From positions 1 through 14,581 of the forward strand of contig JBBIQK010000063.1 of the NCBI GenBank assembly GCA_037442365.1: a stretch of DNA of 14,581 bases. Reading direction: 5' to 3'. Below the pieces are notes generated by a model that worked only from the letters and a program-made list of their open reading frames with translations, did not search any database and had not been told where the DNA came from. A program made the position numbers and the translations under genes. Source of the DNA: GBS-DC sp037442365. Lineage in GTDB: Bacteria > Armatimonadota > Fimbriimonadia > Fimbriimonadales > GBS-DC. Positions within the stretch are counted from its first letter, which is position 1. Each line of letters begins with the position of its first letter. Below are positions 14,428 through 14,581 of the stretch, one piece after another.

Positions 14428-14439
14428 ATTTTGCAAAAT
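14428..14439. repeat. 12-bp AT-rich perfect palindrome
   Basis: ATTTTGCAAAAT lies between the terminator and the IS end, in the low-GC spacer 14391-14453. No neighbouring gene start explains it. It may be a binding site or chance. Confidence 0.3.
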
Positions 14440-14453
14440 ACAGCTCTATGATT

Positions 14454-14581
14454 GGGTCATTGGCATCAATTTAAGCCCTCCTCACCTTGCACCAACTGAA
14501 AGGTCGCAGGACGCCTCCGACGCCGACAGACACGACACCCCGACCAACACCGCCTAAACGCCTCCACCACATCCCCCAAAC
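14454..14581 (-). mobile_element. Right partial copy of the same insertion sequence, inverted
   Basis: All 128 bases are the exact reverse complement of 331-458. The 3' ends of the two copies therefore face each other across the whole window. Identity ends at 14454, the same element terminus as on the left. Confidence 0.9.
14466..14581 (-). CDS. IS transposase, last ~37 codons (truncated by window edge)
   Basis: This is the same C-terminal coding end as the left copy: the Arg/Cys-rich tail ends in LVQGEEGLN followed by TGA (14468-14466). Only the end is visible, so whether this copy is intact cannot be told. Confidence 0.8.
   Translation of the reverse strand, partial: LGDVVEAFRRCWSGCRVCRRRRRPATFQLVQGEEGLN

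Overview
The window is a 14.6 kb stretch of bacterial chromosome, GC-rich over most of its length, carrying ten complete or near-complete chromosomal genes. Its two ends are truncated copies of the same insertion sequence in opposite orientation. The gene set points to a Gram-negative-type, PEP-CTERM-using bacterium with many TAT-exported Gfo/Idh/MocA proteins and DUF6785-type membrane proteins. Armatimonadota is my best guess, and a planctomycete-like lineage is the alternative. This is inferred from protein families only; there is no rRNA or tRNA gene to confirm it.

Layout. 1-458: 3' part of an IS4-like transposase gene and the end of its element (+). 531-1877: a two-domain protein, methyltransferase-like N-terminus plus GT2-like glycosyltransferase (+). 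It converges with zero spacing on a reverse-strand group pstB - accC - nusB (4531 to 1878): phosphate-transporter ATPase, biotin carboxylase and antitermination factor. accC and nusB overlap by ATGA. Divergent from pstB is a lone DUF433 antitoxin-like gene (4641-4880, +). It converges on a TAT-signal Gfo/Idh/MocA oxidoreductase (6134-4905, -). Then come, all on the minus strand, a cytoplasmic multi-GAF/PAS histidine kinase (11389-8891), its NtrC-type response regulator (8834-7656) and a secreted propeller-like protein (7521-6286). The last of these is split by an in-frame TGA right after its signal peptide. Divergent from the kinase is a DUF6785/DUF6784 polytopic membrane protein (11458-13407, +). 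It is followed by a PEP-CTERM surface protein (13602-14330, +) with a strong intrinsic terminator, and then by the inverted IS end.

How it may work together. A textbook sigma-54 promoter (TTGGCAC-N5-TTGCT, 13510-13526) sits upstream of the PEP-CTERM gene, 2-5 kb from a kinase/sigma-54-activator pair. This matches the known PrsK/PrsR-RpoN control of PEP-CTERM genes. The activator here has the ATPase core and a GAYTGA loop but ends without a Fis-type DNA-binding domain. pstB has two TTAACA repeats 11 bp apart just upstream of its -10, like the Bacillus-type PhoP box. Several genes without Shine-Dalgarno sequences (glycosyltransferase, pstB, accC, DUF433, Gfo/Idh) have TANNNT-like -10 boxes 4-10 nt before the start codon, which suggests leaderless transcripts. 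Others (secreted propeller protein, DUF6785, response regulator) have Shine-Dalgarno sequences.

I see no CRISPR array, tRNA, rRNA or prophage, and no clear new multi-gene defence system. The most unusual items are the sigma-54/PEP-CTERM link with an HTH-less activator, the UGA-interrupted secreted protein with a hairpin downstream, and the leaderless/PhoP-box promoter architecture.
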